Shown here piece after piece: positions 1 through 5,064 of a stretch of 6,118 nucleotides of DNA. Source of the DNA: Pseudomonas sp. (GTDB taxonomy: Bacteria > Pseudomonadota > Gammaproteobacteria > Pseudomonadales > Pseudomonadaceae). Positions within the stretch are counted from its first letter, which is position 1. Each line of letters opens with the position of its first letter. Both the position numbers and the translations under genes were made by a program. Under the pieces are notes generated by a model. The model was given only the letters and a program-made list of their open reading frames with translations, was not told where the DNA came from and did not search any database. Location: NCBI GenBank assembly GCA_003488145.1, contig DNMQ01000350.1:1-6118 (forward strand), given 5' to 3'.

Positions 1-48
1 GCCGCCGCTGGCGCCGGTCAGCAGGATGCGTGCGTCACGCAGTTGCAT
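1..48 (-). CDS. Short-chain dehydrogenase/reductase, N-terminal fragment
   Basis: Only the first 16 codons are in the window; the gene continues past the left edge. They read MQLRDARILLTGASGG. A hydrophobic first beta strand followed by TGASGG is the start of the TGxxxGxG dinucleotide-binding motif of classical SDR enzymes, so an NAD(P)-dependent oxidoreductase is the best call. The start ATG at 46-48 has a GGAG ribosome site (complement of 56-59) seven bases upstream. The start codon overlaps the end of the diiron protein gene by 14 bp, which suggests translational coupling as the fourth gene of the minus-strand operon. The substrate cannot be judged. In context it could reduce or oxidise an intermediate made by the ligase and the diiron enzyme. 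A fragment this short could also belong to an extended SDR (epimerase-like). Confidence 0.75.
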   Translation of the reverse strand, partial: MQLRDARILLTGASGG

Positions 49-706
49 GGTCGTGCTCCGGCGTGGTCAAGCTGCGGAAGATGTCGCCGTAGAGGCGGTA
101 GACCACGCGCGCGGTATGCACGACCGCAGCCTTGTCGTCCTCGTTGTCGAGACGATTCATCAGCCTTTTGAAGAACTCGATGTGCTCCAGGTCCAGGCTG
201 CCATGCGAGGTCAGGTAGCTGAACGCCTTGGCCGGCAGCTCGAGCTTGGCCTGCAGCACGCCGGCGGCCTGGGTCGCCAAGGCGATGCTGGTGCCTTCCA
301 GCACGTTGACCATGCCGAAGAAACTCGCCGGATTGTGCCGCGCGATGCGGTCGTAGACGTAGGCGACCATCAGCTCAGTGGGCAGTGCCGGCTGGCCATG
401 GCGCACCGCCTCGGCATCGCCGCCACAGGCGCGGATGTCGTTGAGGATCCACTCCTGGTGGCCGATCTCTTCCTCGATGTATTCGGCGATCGCCTCGCGC
501 AGCCATTCCAGGCGCTCCGGCAGGCGTGCGCCGCAAGCCATCAACAGCGGCACGGTGTGCTTGACGTGGTGGTAGGCCTGACTCAGGAAGGCGATGTACT
601 GCGCGCGGGTCGCGGTGCCGGCGAGCGCGGCGTGGATGATCGGCGCGCCAAGCAGGTATTCGCGCTCGGCATTGGTCTGGTGTTGCAGCTGGTCGAAGAA
701 ATCCAT
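35..706 (-). CDS. Heme-oxygenase-like diiron protein (TenA-like / iron-containing redox enzyme)
   Basis: The product is a 223-residue, probably all-helical, soluble protein with no signal peptide or membrane segment. Candidate metal ligands match the heme-oxygenase-like diiron oxidase/oxygenase (HDO) family, which includes UndA, the CADD protein and the SznF central domain. They are Glu79/Glu80 with His83 (EEEIGH), Glu137 (NVLEG), and His168, Asp172 and His175 in the HxxxDxxH helix. Known HDO enzymes use Fe and O2 for oxidative chemistry on fatty acids or amino acids, so an O2-dependent oxygenase or oxidase is inferred rather than TenA thiaminase activity. Such genes are often labelled 'TenA family transcriptional regulator', but no DNA-binding domain is visible. 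The ATG at 704-706 has GAGG (complement of 713-716) six bases upstream. It begins 15 bp after the acyl ligase stop and overlaps the downstream SDR gene by 14 bp. The substrate is unknown. Confidence 0.85.
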   Translation of the reverse strand: MDFFDQLQHQTNAEREYLLGAPIIHAALAGTATRAQYIAFLSQAYHHVKHTVPLLMACGARLPERLEWLREAIAEYIEEEIGHQEWILNDIRACGGDAEAVRHGQPALPTELMVAYVYDRIARHNPASFFGMVNVLEGTSIALATQAAGVLQAKLELPAKAFSYLTSHGSLDLEHIEFFKRLMNRLDNEDDKAAVVHTARVVYRLYGDIFRSLTTPEHDHATA

Positions 707-721
707 GATGAACCTCGAAAG

Positions 722-2167
722 TCAGGGCAGAAGGGCGTTGATCGCCGATTGGTAATGGTTGAAGAGGGCGTTGCGACGCAGCCGGCCGTTGGCGGTGGCC
801 AGGCCGTTGCCGGCGGTGAAGGGCTCGGCGGCGCGCAGCCAGTGGTGCACGCGGGCGTAGTCCGGCAAGTCGGCGTTGACCCGCTCGACTGCCGTCTGCA
901 GCTCGGCATCGCTGCAATCGCCGCGTCTGGGCACCAGCACGGCGGCGTTCTGTGCCAGTGCTTCGCCATGCAGCCAGGCCTGGGCGATGGGGGCCTGCTG
1001 CACCAGCTCCGCCTCGCCCAATTCCGGGTTGACGTTGCGCCCGTAGGCGGTGACGAACTGGTGCTTCTTGCGCCCGTGCAGGATCAGGAAACCGTCCTCG
1101 AAATGGCCGAGATCGCCAGTCGGCAGCCACTCGCCGACCTGCGGAGGTTCGCCGAGGTAGCCGAGCATATGCGGGCCGCGCACCAGAACCTCGCCATCGT
1201 CGGCCAAGCGCAGCTCGACGTGCGCCAGCGGCCGGCCGACCGTGCCGATGCGCCGCGCCTCGGGTGTGTTCAGGCAGACCACCGAGGCGCATTCGGACAG
1301 GCCGTAGCCCTCGAACACCGGTAGTCCGAGCCGCTCGGCGCGTTCAAGCAGCTGCGGCGCGACGCGGCCGCCACCGACCGCGATAAAGCGCAGCGACGCT
1401 GGCAATGGCACGCCCTGTTCGGCGGCGCTGATCAGCGCCAGCAACAGCTGCGGCAGCAGGATCAGGCTGTGCGGCTGGCTCGCCTGCAGCGTGGCCAGCA
1501 AACGTTGCAGCTCGAAGCCCGCCGCGCCGCTGAAGCCGATCTCCGCCAGCGTGCGCAGTTCGACCCGTGCACCGGCCAGCAGCGGCGCATAGAGCCCGGC
1601 GATGTTTTCCAGCAGGGTCGCCAGCGGCAGCACGCAGAGATGCTGGCGCACGTCACAGGACCGGCTGGCCTGCCGCAGGCTTTCGGCCACTGCCAGCTGC
1701 GCTTCGGCATCCAGGCAGACGCCCTTGGGCTGGCCAGTGGTGCCGGAGGTATAGGTGATCTTCAGGGTGCCGTCGGGCACCGGCGTGACGGCATCCGGCT
1801 GGCGCTGCAGCAGGCCAGTGGCGGTCTGCTGGAAGCCGCAGCGCTCGCTGAGCGGGCTGGCGGTGCCGATCAGACAGTCGGTGCCGGCGTGCTGCAGCAC
1901 GTGCTCCTGCTGCGCCGCGGAAAAGAATGCCGGCAGCGGCACGCAGACCAGCCCGGCGCGCAGCAGGGCCAGGTCCCACAGCGCCCACTCCAGACCGTTA
2001 TCCAGCGCCAAGGCGACGCGCTGCACGCCGAGCTGTTGCAGACGGCTGGCGCGCGCGGCCACCTCATGGCGCAGTTCGGCGTAGCTCAGTTGGCGCGGCC
2101 CTTCGCTCAGCGCGATGCCGGCGTGCTGGTCGAGTGTCGTCCAGAAGCGTTCAGCTGCAGGCTGCAT
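722..2167 (-). CDS. AMP-forming acyl ligase (ANL superfamily, long-chain acyl-CoA synthetase-like)
   Basis: The product has 481 residues from the ATG at 2165-2167, shorter than typical FadD-type enzymes (about 550-600). ANL motifs occur in order: the P-loop YTSGTTGQPKGV at residues 139-150, YGLSE at 288-292, TGDLG at 350-354, GRKK at 365-368 and RNVNPELGE at 377-385, the last as in long-chain acyl-CoA synthetases. These enzymes make an acyl-adenylate from a carboxylate and ATP, then usually pass the acyl group to CoA or a carrier protein. The C-terminal A10 segment reads ANGRLRR, so Arg462 stands where the catalytic lysine is expected. Adenylation may therefore be altered. The start was chosen for its strong GGAGG site six bases upstream, in preference to an in-frame ATG at 2215. 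It overlaps the hemolysin-family gene by 17 bp. No carrier-protein gene is visible. The cytoplasmic enzyme probably activates a fatty or other carboxylic acid for this operon. Confidence 0.88.
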   Translation of the reverse strand: MQPAAERFWTTLDQHAGIALSEGPRQLSYAELRHEVAARASRLQQLGVQRVALALDNGLEWALWDLALLRAGLVCVPLPAFFSAAQQEHVLQHAGTDCLIGTASPLSERCGFQQTATGLLQRQPDAVTPVPDGTLKITYTSGTTGQPKGVCLDAEAQLAVAESLRQASRSCDVRQHLCVLPLATLLENIAGLYAPLLAGARVELRTLAEIGFSGAAGFELQRLLATLQASQPHSLILLPQLLLALISAAEQGVPLPASLRFIAVGGGRVAPQLLERAERLGLPVFEGYGLSECASVVCLNTPEARRIGTVGRPLAHVELRLADDGEVLVRGPHMLGYLGEPPQVGEWLPTGDLGHFEDGFLILHGRKKHQFVTAYGRNVNPELGEAELVQQAPIAQAWLHGEALAQNAAVLVPRRGDCSDAELQTAVERVNADLPDYARVHHWLRAAEPFTAGNGLATANGRLRRNALFNHYQSAINALLP

Positions 2168-2840
2168 GGGGCGCCTCCGTGGTGTCGAACAGCGGCTGAT
2201 AGCCGAGCCGCGCATAGAGGCCGAGCTGTAGCAGGCGCTGGTGGCCGGGCATGATCTCGCCGGCCATCAGCTGCGGCCGGCAGGCGTAGTAGCTGCCCCA
2301 GTCGGCCAGCTCCTCGCCCATGCGCGCCGGATCGGCCAGACCCAGCGGCAGCGGATCGAGCGCCAGGCGCTGGAAGCTGTTAAGCAGTGCCGGCGTGCCG
2401 GTGAACACCACCCAGCGAAAGCCCTGGGCGACCAGCAGATCGGTCAGCGCGACGATCAGCAGGCGCGCCGAGGCATTGCCGAAGGCGGCGAGGTTGCCGA
2501 CCTCGACGATCTCCTCGCGCGGCACCGTACGCCCATGGCGCTGGCTCACGGCCTGCTCGATGGGCTCGTCCAGATAGCGTTCGAGAAACAGCGGCCGGCG
2601 CCGGGCGCTGCGCAGGCCAACCGCGCCCTGCACCTCGCCATTGTCGCCATGCAGGCCGAGCAGGCAGGGCATGAAATGACGCACCCGCGCCTGATAGTGC
2701 TCGGCGAAACGCCGGCGGATGAAGTCTTCCAGCGCTGTGCGCCGCTCGCCTGCATCGGCCTGCGCCAGTTGCAGGCAGAGCGAAGGCTCGCGGCCAATGC
2801 GTGCCAGTACATCGGTGTGATCGACCCAGGGCAGTTCCAT
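2151..2840 (-). CDS. 'Thermostable hemolysin' family protein
   Basis: The product has 229 residues from the ATG at 2838-2840 and belongs to the family annotated thermostable hemolysin (delta-VPH type). Family hallmarks I recognise are FMPCLLGL (56-63), PLFLERYLDEPIE (83-95), EIVEVGNLAA (110-119), FRWVVFTGT (141-149), LADPARMG and WGSYYACRP. No signal peptide or membrane segment is evident, which does not fit a secreted toxin. The block order, with the EVGNLA motif after the central helices, recalls the ESR motif of LuxI-type GNAT-fold synthases. An acyltransferase-like role is therefore an inference from motif layout, not a demonstrated homology. It is the first gene of the operon and overlaps the acyl ligase by 17 bp, so it probably uses that ligase's product. 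The start was chosen over an in-frame TTG 15 codons upstream because of the GAGG site, and because the longer form would run up to the regulatory box. The call names a family; the function is unknown. Confidence 0.85.
   Translation of the reverse strand: MELPWVDHTDVLARIGREPSLCLQLAQADAGERRTALEDFIRRRFAEHYQARVRHFMPCLLGLHGDNGEVQGAVGLRSARRRPLFLERYLDEPIEQAVSQRHGRTVPREEIVEVGNLAAFGNASARLLIVALTDLLVAQGFRWVVFTGTPALLNSFQRLALDPLPLGLADPARMGEELADWGSYYACRPQLMAGEIMPGHQRLLQLGLYARLGYQPLFDTTEAPHAACS
2174..2178 (-). promoter_or_regulatory. Ribosome binding site of the acyl ligase gene
   Basis: The minus strand reads GGAGG here, six bases before the ATG at 2167. This decides the ligase start at 2167 over the in-frame ATG at 2215, which would add 16 arginine-rich residues unlike the family. 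The site lies inside the end of the upstream hemolysin-family gene, as expected for coupled translation. Confidence 0.75.
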
Positions 2841-2847
2841 CGGGGAA

Positions 2848-2851
2848 CCTC
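2848..2851 (-). promoter_or_regulatory. Ribosome binding site of the hemolysin-family gene
   Basis: The minus strand reads GAGG seven bases before the ATG at 2840. It supports a 229-residue product and argues against initiation at the in-frame TTG at 2885. Confidence 0.6.
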
Positions 2852-2870
2852 GGTTAGAAGCCTGGGCCGG

Positions 2871-2876
2871 ATTGTT
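2871..2876 (-). promoter_or_regulatory. Candidate -10 element for the minus-strand operon
   Basis: The minus strand reads AACAAT (four of six to TATAAT), ten bases downstream of the CTTAAG repeat. With a 17-bp spacer the -35 position falls inside that repeat, where no good TTGACA is present. This is the layout of a promoter needing an activator bound over -35. It would give a short leader of roughly 20-25 bases. The assignment rests on spacing and a modest match only. Confidence 0.35.
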
Positions 2877-2886
2877 GGGGCGCAAA

Positions 2887-2903
2887 CTTAAGGCAGTCTT
2901 AAG
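2887..2903. promoter_or_regulatory. PmrA-box-like direct repeat, CTTAAG-N5-CTTAAG
   Basis: Two perfect CTTAAG hexamers are separated by GCAGT, an 11-bp period. This is the form I know for PmrA boxes (YTTAAK-N5-YTTAAK), to which the OmpR-family regulator PmrA binds in enteric bacteria and Pseudomonas. Because CTTAAG is self-complementary, the site reads the same on both strands and could serve either divergent gene. Its near edge is 46 bases from the hemolysin-family start codon, placing it over the presumed -35 of that promoter. It is AT-rich against a very GC-rich background. Whether PmrA or another OmpR-family regulator binds here is untested. Confidence 0.6.
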
Positions 2904-2933
2904 CCGCGCAGGGCTAAATGCGGGGCTGGCGAG

Positions 2934-2949
2934 GCGACGTTTTTTTCAC
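2934..2949 (+). promoter_or_regulatory. Putative ColR-binding site upstream of colR
   Basis: The segment reads GCGACGTTTTTTTCAC. Against the P. putida ColR consensus as I recall it, (T/C)(T/C)NA(C/G)NN(T/C)TTTTTCAC, it matches at every constrained position except the first. It shares an identical 17-bp core (2936-2952) with the box at 4980-4995. It occupies the -35 position relative to a candidate TATGTT -10 at 2961-2966, suggesting ColR autoregulation, possibly with effects on the divergent operon. Confidence 0.65.
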
Positions 2950-2960
2950 ATCGTCTCGGC

Positions 2961-2966
2961 TATGTT
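2961..2966 (+). promoter_or_regulatory. Candidate -10 element of the colR promoter
   Basis: TATGTT matches TATAAT at four of six positions and lies 11 bases after the ColR box, which covers the -35 region. It is 66 bases before the colR start codon. The spacing fits an activator-dependent promoter. No stronger candidate is seen between 2904 and 3032, although TAAATG at 2915-2920 is a weaker alternative. Confidence 0.4.
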
Positions 2967-3032
2967 CTGCGCCGCGCGCAGGCGTAATAAGCAGCGTCTG
3001 CCGTTCCGAAACTTCTAGCGAGTACCCCAGCG

Positions 3033-3716
3033 ATGCGCATCCTGGTCATCGAAGACAACCGTGACATTCTCGCCAACGTGCTGGACTACCTCGAGCTCAA
3101 GGGCTACGTGGTCGACTGCGCGCAGGATGGCCTCAGCGGTCTGCACCTGGCCGCCACCCAGGACTACGACCTGATCGTGCTGGACCTGATGCTGCCGGGC
3201 ATCGACGGGCTGCAGGTGTGCAAGCGCCTGCGCGACGATGCCGGGCGCGATACGCCGATCATCATGCTCACCGCCCGCGATGCGCTGCCTGACCGCATCA
3301 AGGGGCTGCAGGCCGGTGCCGACGACTATCTGATCAAGCCCTTCGCGCTGTCCGAGCTGGTTGCCCGTATCGAGGCGATCCTGCGTCGCTGCCAGGGATC
3401 GCGTCGCCGGCAGCTGCAGGTGGCCGATCTCTGCTACGACCTGGACACCCTGGAAGCCAGTCGTGGCGGCCAGCCGATTCGCCTCAACCCTATCGGCCAC
3501 AAGCTGCTGGCGATCCTCATGCAGCGCAGCCCGGCGGTGGTGCGCCGCGAAGCGCTGGAAGATGCCGTCTGGGGTGATCACGTGCCGGACAGCGATGCGT
3601 TGCGCAGCCATATCCACCAGTTGCGCCAGGTGCTCGACAAGCCGTTCGCCAAGCCGTTGCTGCATACCGTGCACGGCCTTGGCTTCCGCCTGGCGGAGGA
3701 CTGCGATGCTCGCTAA
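3033..3716 (+). CDS. colR: Response regulator ColR (OmpR/PhoB family)
   Basis: The product has 227 residues, the usual ColR length. The N-terminal receiver domain (about 1-120) has the acidic pair Glu7-Asp8, the phosphoacceptor Asp51 in LIVLDLMLPG, Thr80 and Lys102 in LIKPF. The C-terminal winged helix (about 128-222) ends in the VHGLGFRL wing typical of OmpR/PhoB regulators. ColR is the cytoplasmic partner of ColS. In Pseudomonas it activates envelope and LPS-modification genes during metal or membrane stress and affects polymyxin tolerance. The ATG at 3033 gives the expected MRILVIEDN start; its ribosome site is weak. The 3' end overlaps colS by 11 bp, so the two are co-translated. Putative ColR boxes lie upstream of this gene and after colS, consistent with autoregulation and local regulon control. 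The order colR-colS-methyltransferase-inaA supports the name. Confidence 0.95.
   Translation: MRILVIEDNRDILANVLDYLELKGYVVDCAQDGLSGLHLAATQDYDLIVLDLMLPGIDGLQVCKRLRDDAGRDTPIIMLTARDALPDRIKGLQAGADDYLIKPFALSELVARIEAILRRCQGSRRRQLQVADLCYDLDTLEASRGGQPIRLNPIGHKLLAILMQRSPAVVRREALEDAVWGDHVPDSDALRSHIHQLRQVLDKPFAKPLLHTVHGLGFRLAEDCDAR
3695..3700 (+). promoter_or_regulatory. Ribosome binding site of colS, inside colR
   Basis: GGAGGA lies five bases before the ATG at 3706. It fixes the colS start within the last codons of colR. The same reading frame stays open far upstream, but only this start gives the charged N-terminus followed by a first membrane helix. Confidence 0.8.
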
Positions 3717-4983
3717 GCAGCCGCTGGCGCGGCGGATCGTCATCGCCTTCACGCTGATGACGCTGGTGGTGAGCGGTGCGTTCGCCCTCGGCATCGTCGG
3801 CGTGGTGCACTTCATCGAAGAGCAGCTGGTCACCGAGGAGCTGAGTCGCGACCTGGACATCGTACTCAACGAGGACCTGCCAAAGGGACGGACACCGCAG
3901 CTGGATACCAGCACCCACTTCTTCGCCTCGCATCTGCCCGAGCACCCGATGCCAAAGGCGTTTGCCGGGCTCGGCGAGGGGTTCACCGAGCTGGTTCGCG
4001 GTGACGATGCCTACTACGTCTATGTGCGCAATGTCGGCGCTGACCGCTACGTGCTGGTGCAGGAGCAGCACGAGTTCGAGGCCCGTGAGGATGCGCTGTT
4101 CAACGTCGTGCTGGCCGGCTTTCTGCTCAGCGTGCTCGGCGCCTGGGCGCTGGGGCGGCTGATGGCCAACCGGGTGTTGGCACCGGTCAGCCGCCTGGCC
4201 AACCAGGTGCGCCACCGCGACCAGCTGCATCCGCTGGCGCCGCCGCTGGCCCTGCAGTATCCCGATGACGAGGTCGGCCATCTGGCCGCGGCGTTCGACA
4301 GCACCCTCGGCCAGCTGCGCCAGACCCTGGAGCGCGAGCGGCTGTTCACCGCCGATGTCAGCCACGAACTACGCACCCCGTTGATGGTGGTGCTCGGCGC
4401 CTGCGAGCTGCTCGAGCAGCAGGCCGAGCTGTCGCCAGCCGCGCAGCGACCGCTGGCGCGCATCCAGCGCGCCGCGCGGGAAATGCACGAGCTGGTGGAA
4501 ACCTTCCTGATGCTGGCGCGGGCGCGTCCGCAACAGACGTCCTTGGCCGGCGATGCCAGCTTGCGGAGCGTGGCGACCGAGCAGAGCGAGCGCTGGGCAC
4601 CGTTGCTGGCGGAGAAGGGCCTGGCCTTCGAGCTGCTGGAGGAGGGCGAGGACCGCGGCGTCTACAACCACACCCTGCTCGGCACGGTGATGTCCAACCT
4701 GCTGCGCAACGCACTGCATTACACCGACCGCGGCACGGTGCGGCTGGTCCTCGACGACGGTGGCTTTCGCGTCGAGGACAGCGGCGTGGGCATTCCCCTG
4801 GCGGAGCAGGAGCGCATGTTCCAGCCGTTCGTGCGGGGTGCCGAGGGGCGCGGCGAAGGGCTGGGGCTGGGGTTGTCGCTGGTCAAGCGGATCTGCGCGC
4901 ACCAGGGCTGGCAGGTAGGTGTGGTGCCGCGGCAACCGCAGGGCAGCTGCTTTAAGGTGCGCTTTCATGACGGCGCTGTTTGA
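3706..4983 (+). CDS. colS: Sensor histidine kinase ColS
   Basis: The product is a 425-residue inner-membrane kinase. TM1 spans about residues 11-34, a periplasmic loop about 35-131 and TM2 about 132-152, followed by a HAMP-like linker (about 153-210). The H-box FTADVSHELRTP carries the phosphorylated His220. The ATPase domain shows the N-box (Asn331, Asn335), the G1 motif DSGVG (358-362) and the G2 motif GLGLGL (385-390). P. putida ColS responds to excess iron and zinc through acidic and histidine residues in its periplasmic domain, including an ExxE motif. Matching candidates here are His35, Glu38, Asp57 and the pairs Glu120/Glu123 and Glu125/Glu128. A histidine group (His71, His76, His80) is also present. 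It phosphorylates ColR, encoded just upstream with an 11-bp overlap. The stop codon lies inside a ColR box that precedes the methyltransferase gene. Confidence 0.94.
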   Translation: MLAKQPLARRIVIAFTLMTLVVSGAFALGIVGVVHFIEEQLVTEELSRDLDIVLNEDLPKGRTPQLDTSTHFFASHLPEHPMPKAFAGLGEGFTELVRGDDAYYVYVRNVGADRYVLVQEQHEFEAREDALFNVVLAGFLLSVLGAWALGRLMANRVLAPVSRLANQVRHRDQLHPLAPPLALQYPDDEVGHLAAAFDSTLGQLRQTLERERLFTADVSHELRTPLMVVLGACELLEQQAELSPAAQRPLARIQRAAREMHELVETFLMLARARPQQTSLAGDASLRSVATEQSERWAPLLAEKGLAFELLEEGEDRGVYNHTLLGTVMSNLLRNALHYTDRGTVRLVLDDGGFRVEDSGVGIPLAEQERMFQPFVRGAEGRGEGLGLGLSLVKRICAHQGWQVGVVPRQPQGSCFKVRFHDGAV

Positions 4984-4995
4984 CGTTTTTTTCAC
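4980..4995 (+). promoter_or_regulatory. Putative ColR-binding site upstream of the methyltransferase gene
   Basis: TTGACGTTTTTTTCAC fits the recalled ColR consensus at every position. It overlaps the last bases of colS, including the TGA stop, and precedes the methyltransferase start by about 70 bases. A TTGACG hexamer at 5002-5007 could be a -35 element just downstream, but no good -10 follows at normal spacing. In P. putida the homologous methyltransferase-led operon is, as I recall, a direct ColR target, which fits this placement. Confidence 0.75.
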
Positions 4996-5064
4996 ATCCC
5001 GTTGACGGGCCCTTGATGTCTGTCTGGTTAGTTTGGCGTTCCGTTTCCAACCGGAATGCCCGCC

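Noticed and set aside
26..1324. Long plus-strand open frame of 432 codons opposite the diiron protein and ligase genes
   Set aside because: It is antisense to two genes with clear family motifs, has no recognisable motif and no ribosome site, and is explained by high third-position GC.
1469..2254. Plus-strand open frame of 261 codons opposite the acyl ligase
   Set aside because: It is the complementary frame of a well-supported ANL ligase, rich in Gln/Arg/Ala/Gly as such mirror frames are.
2841..2885. N-terminal extension of the hemolysin-family protein from a TTG at 2885
   Set aside because: The added 15 residues look non-conserved, the start lacks a ribosome site and it would overlap the candidate -10, whereas the ATG at 2840 has GAGG at proper spacing.
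2241..2891. Plus-strand open frame of 216 codons opposite the hemolysin-family gene
   Set aside because: The minus-strand product carries unmistakable family blocks; the mirror frame has none and lacks a ribosome site.
3015..4365. Two overlapping minus-strand open frames opposite colR and colS
   Set aside because: colR and colS are certain from domain motifs; the antisense frames have no family features and would erase the colR promoter-proximal layout.
4998..5009. Inverted repeat CCCGTTGACGGG after colS, considered as a terminator
   Set aside because: The stem is only four or five base pairs with a tiny loop and no T-run follows. The seven-T tract lies upstream of it and belongs to the ColR box.
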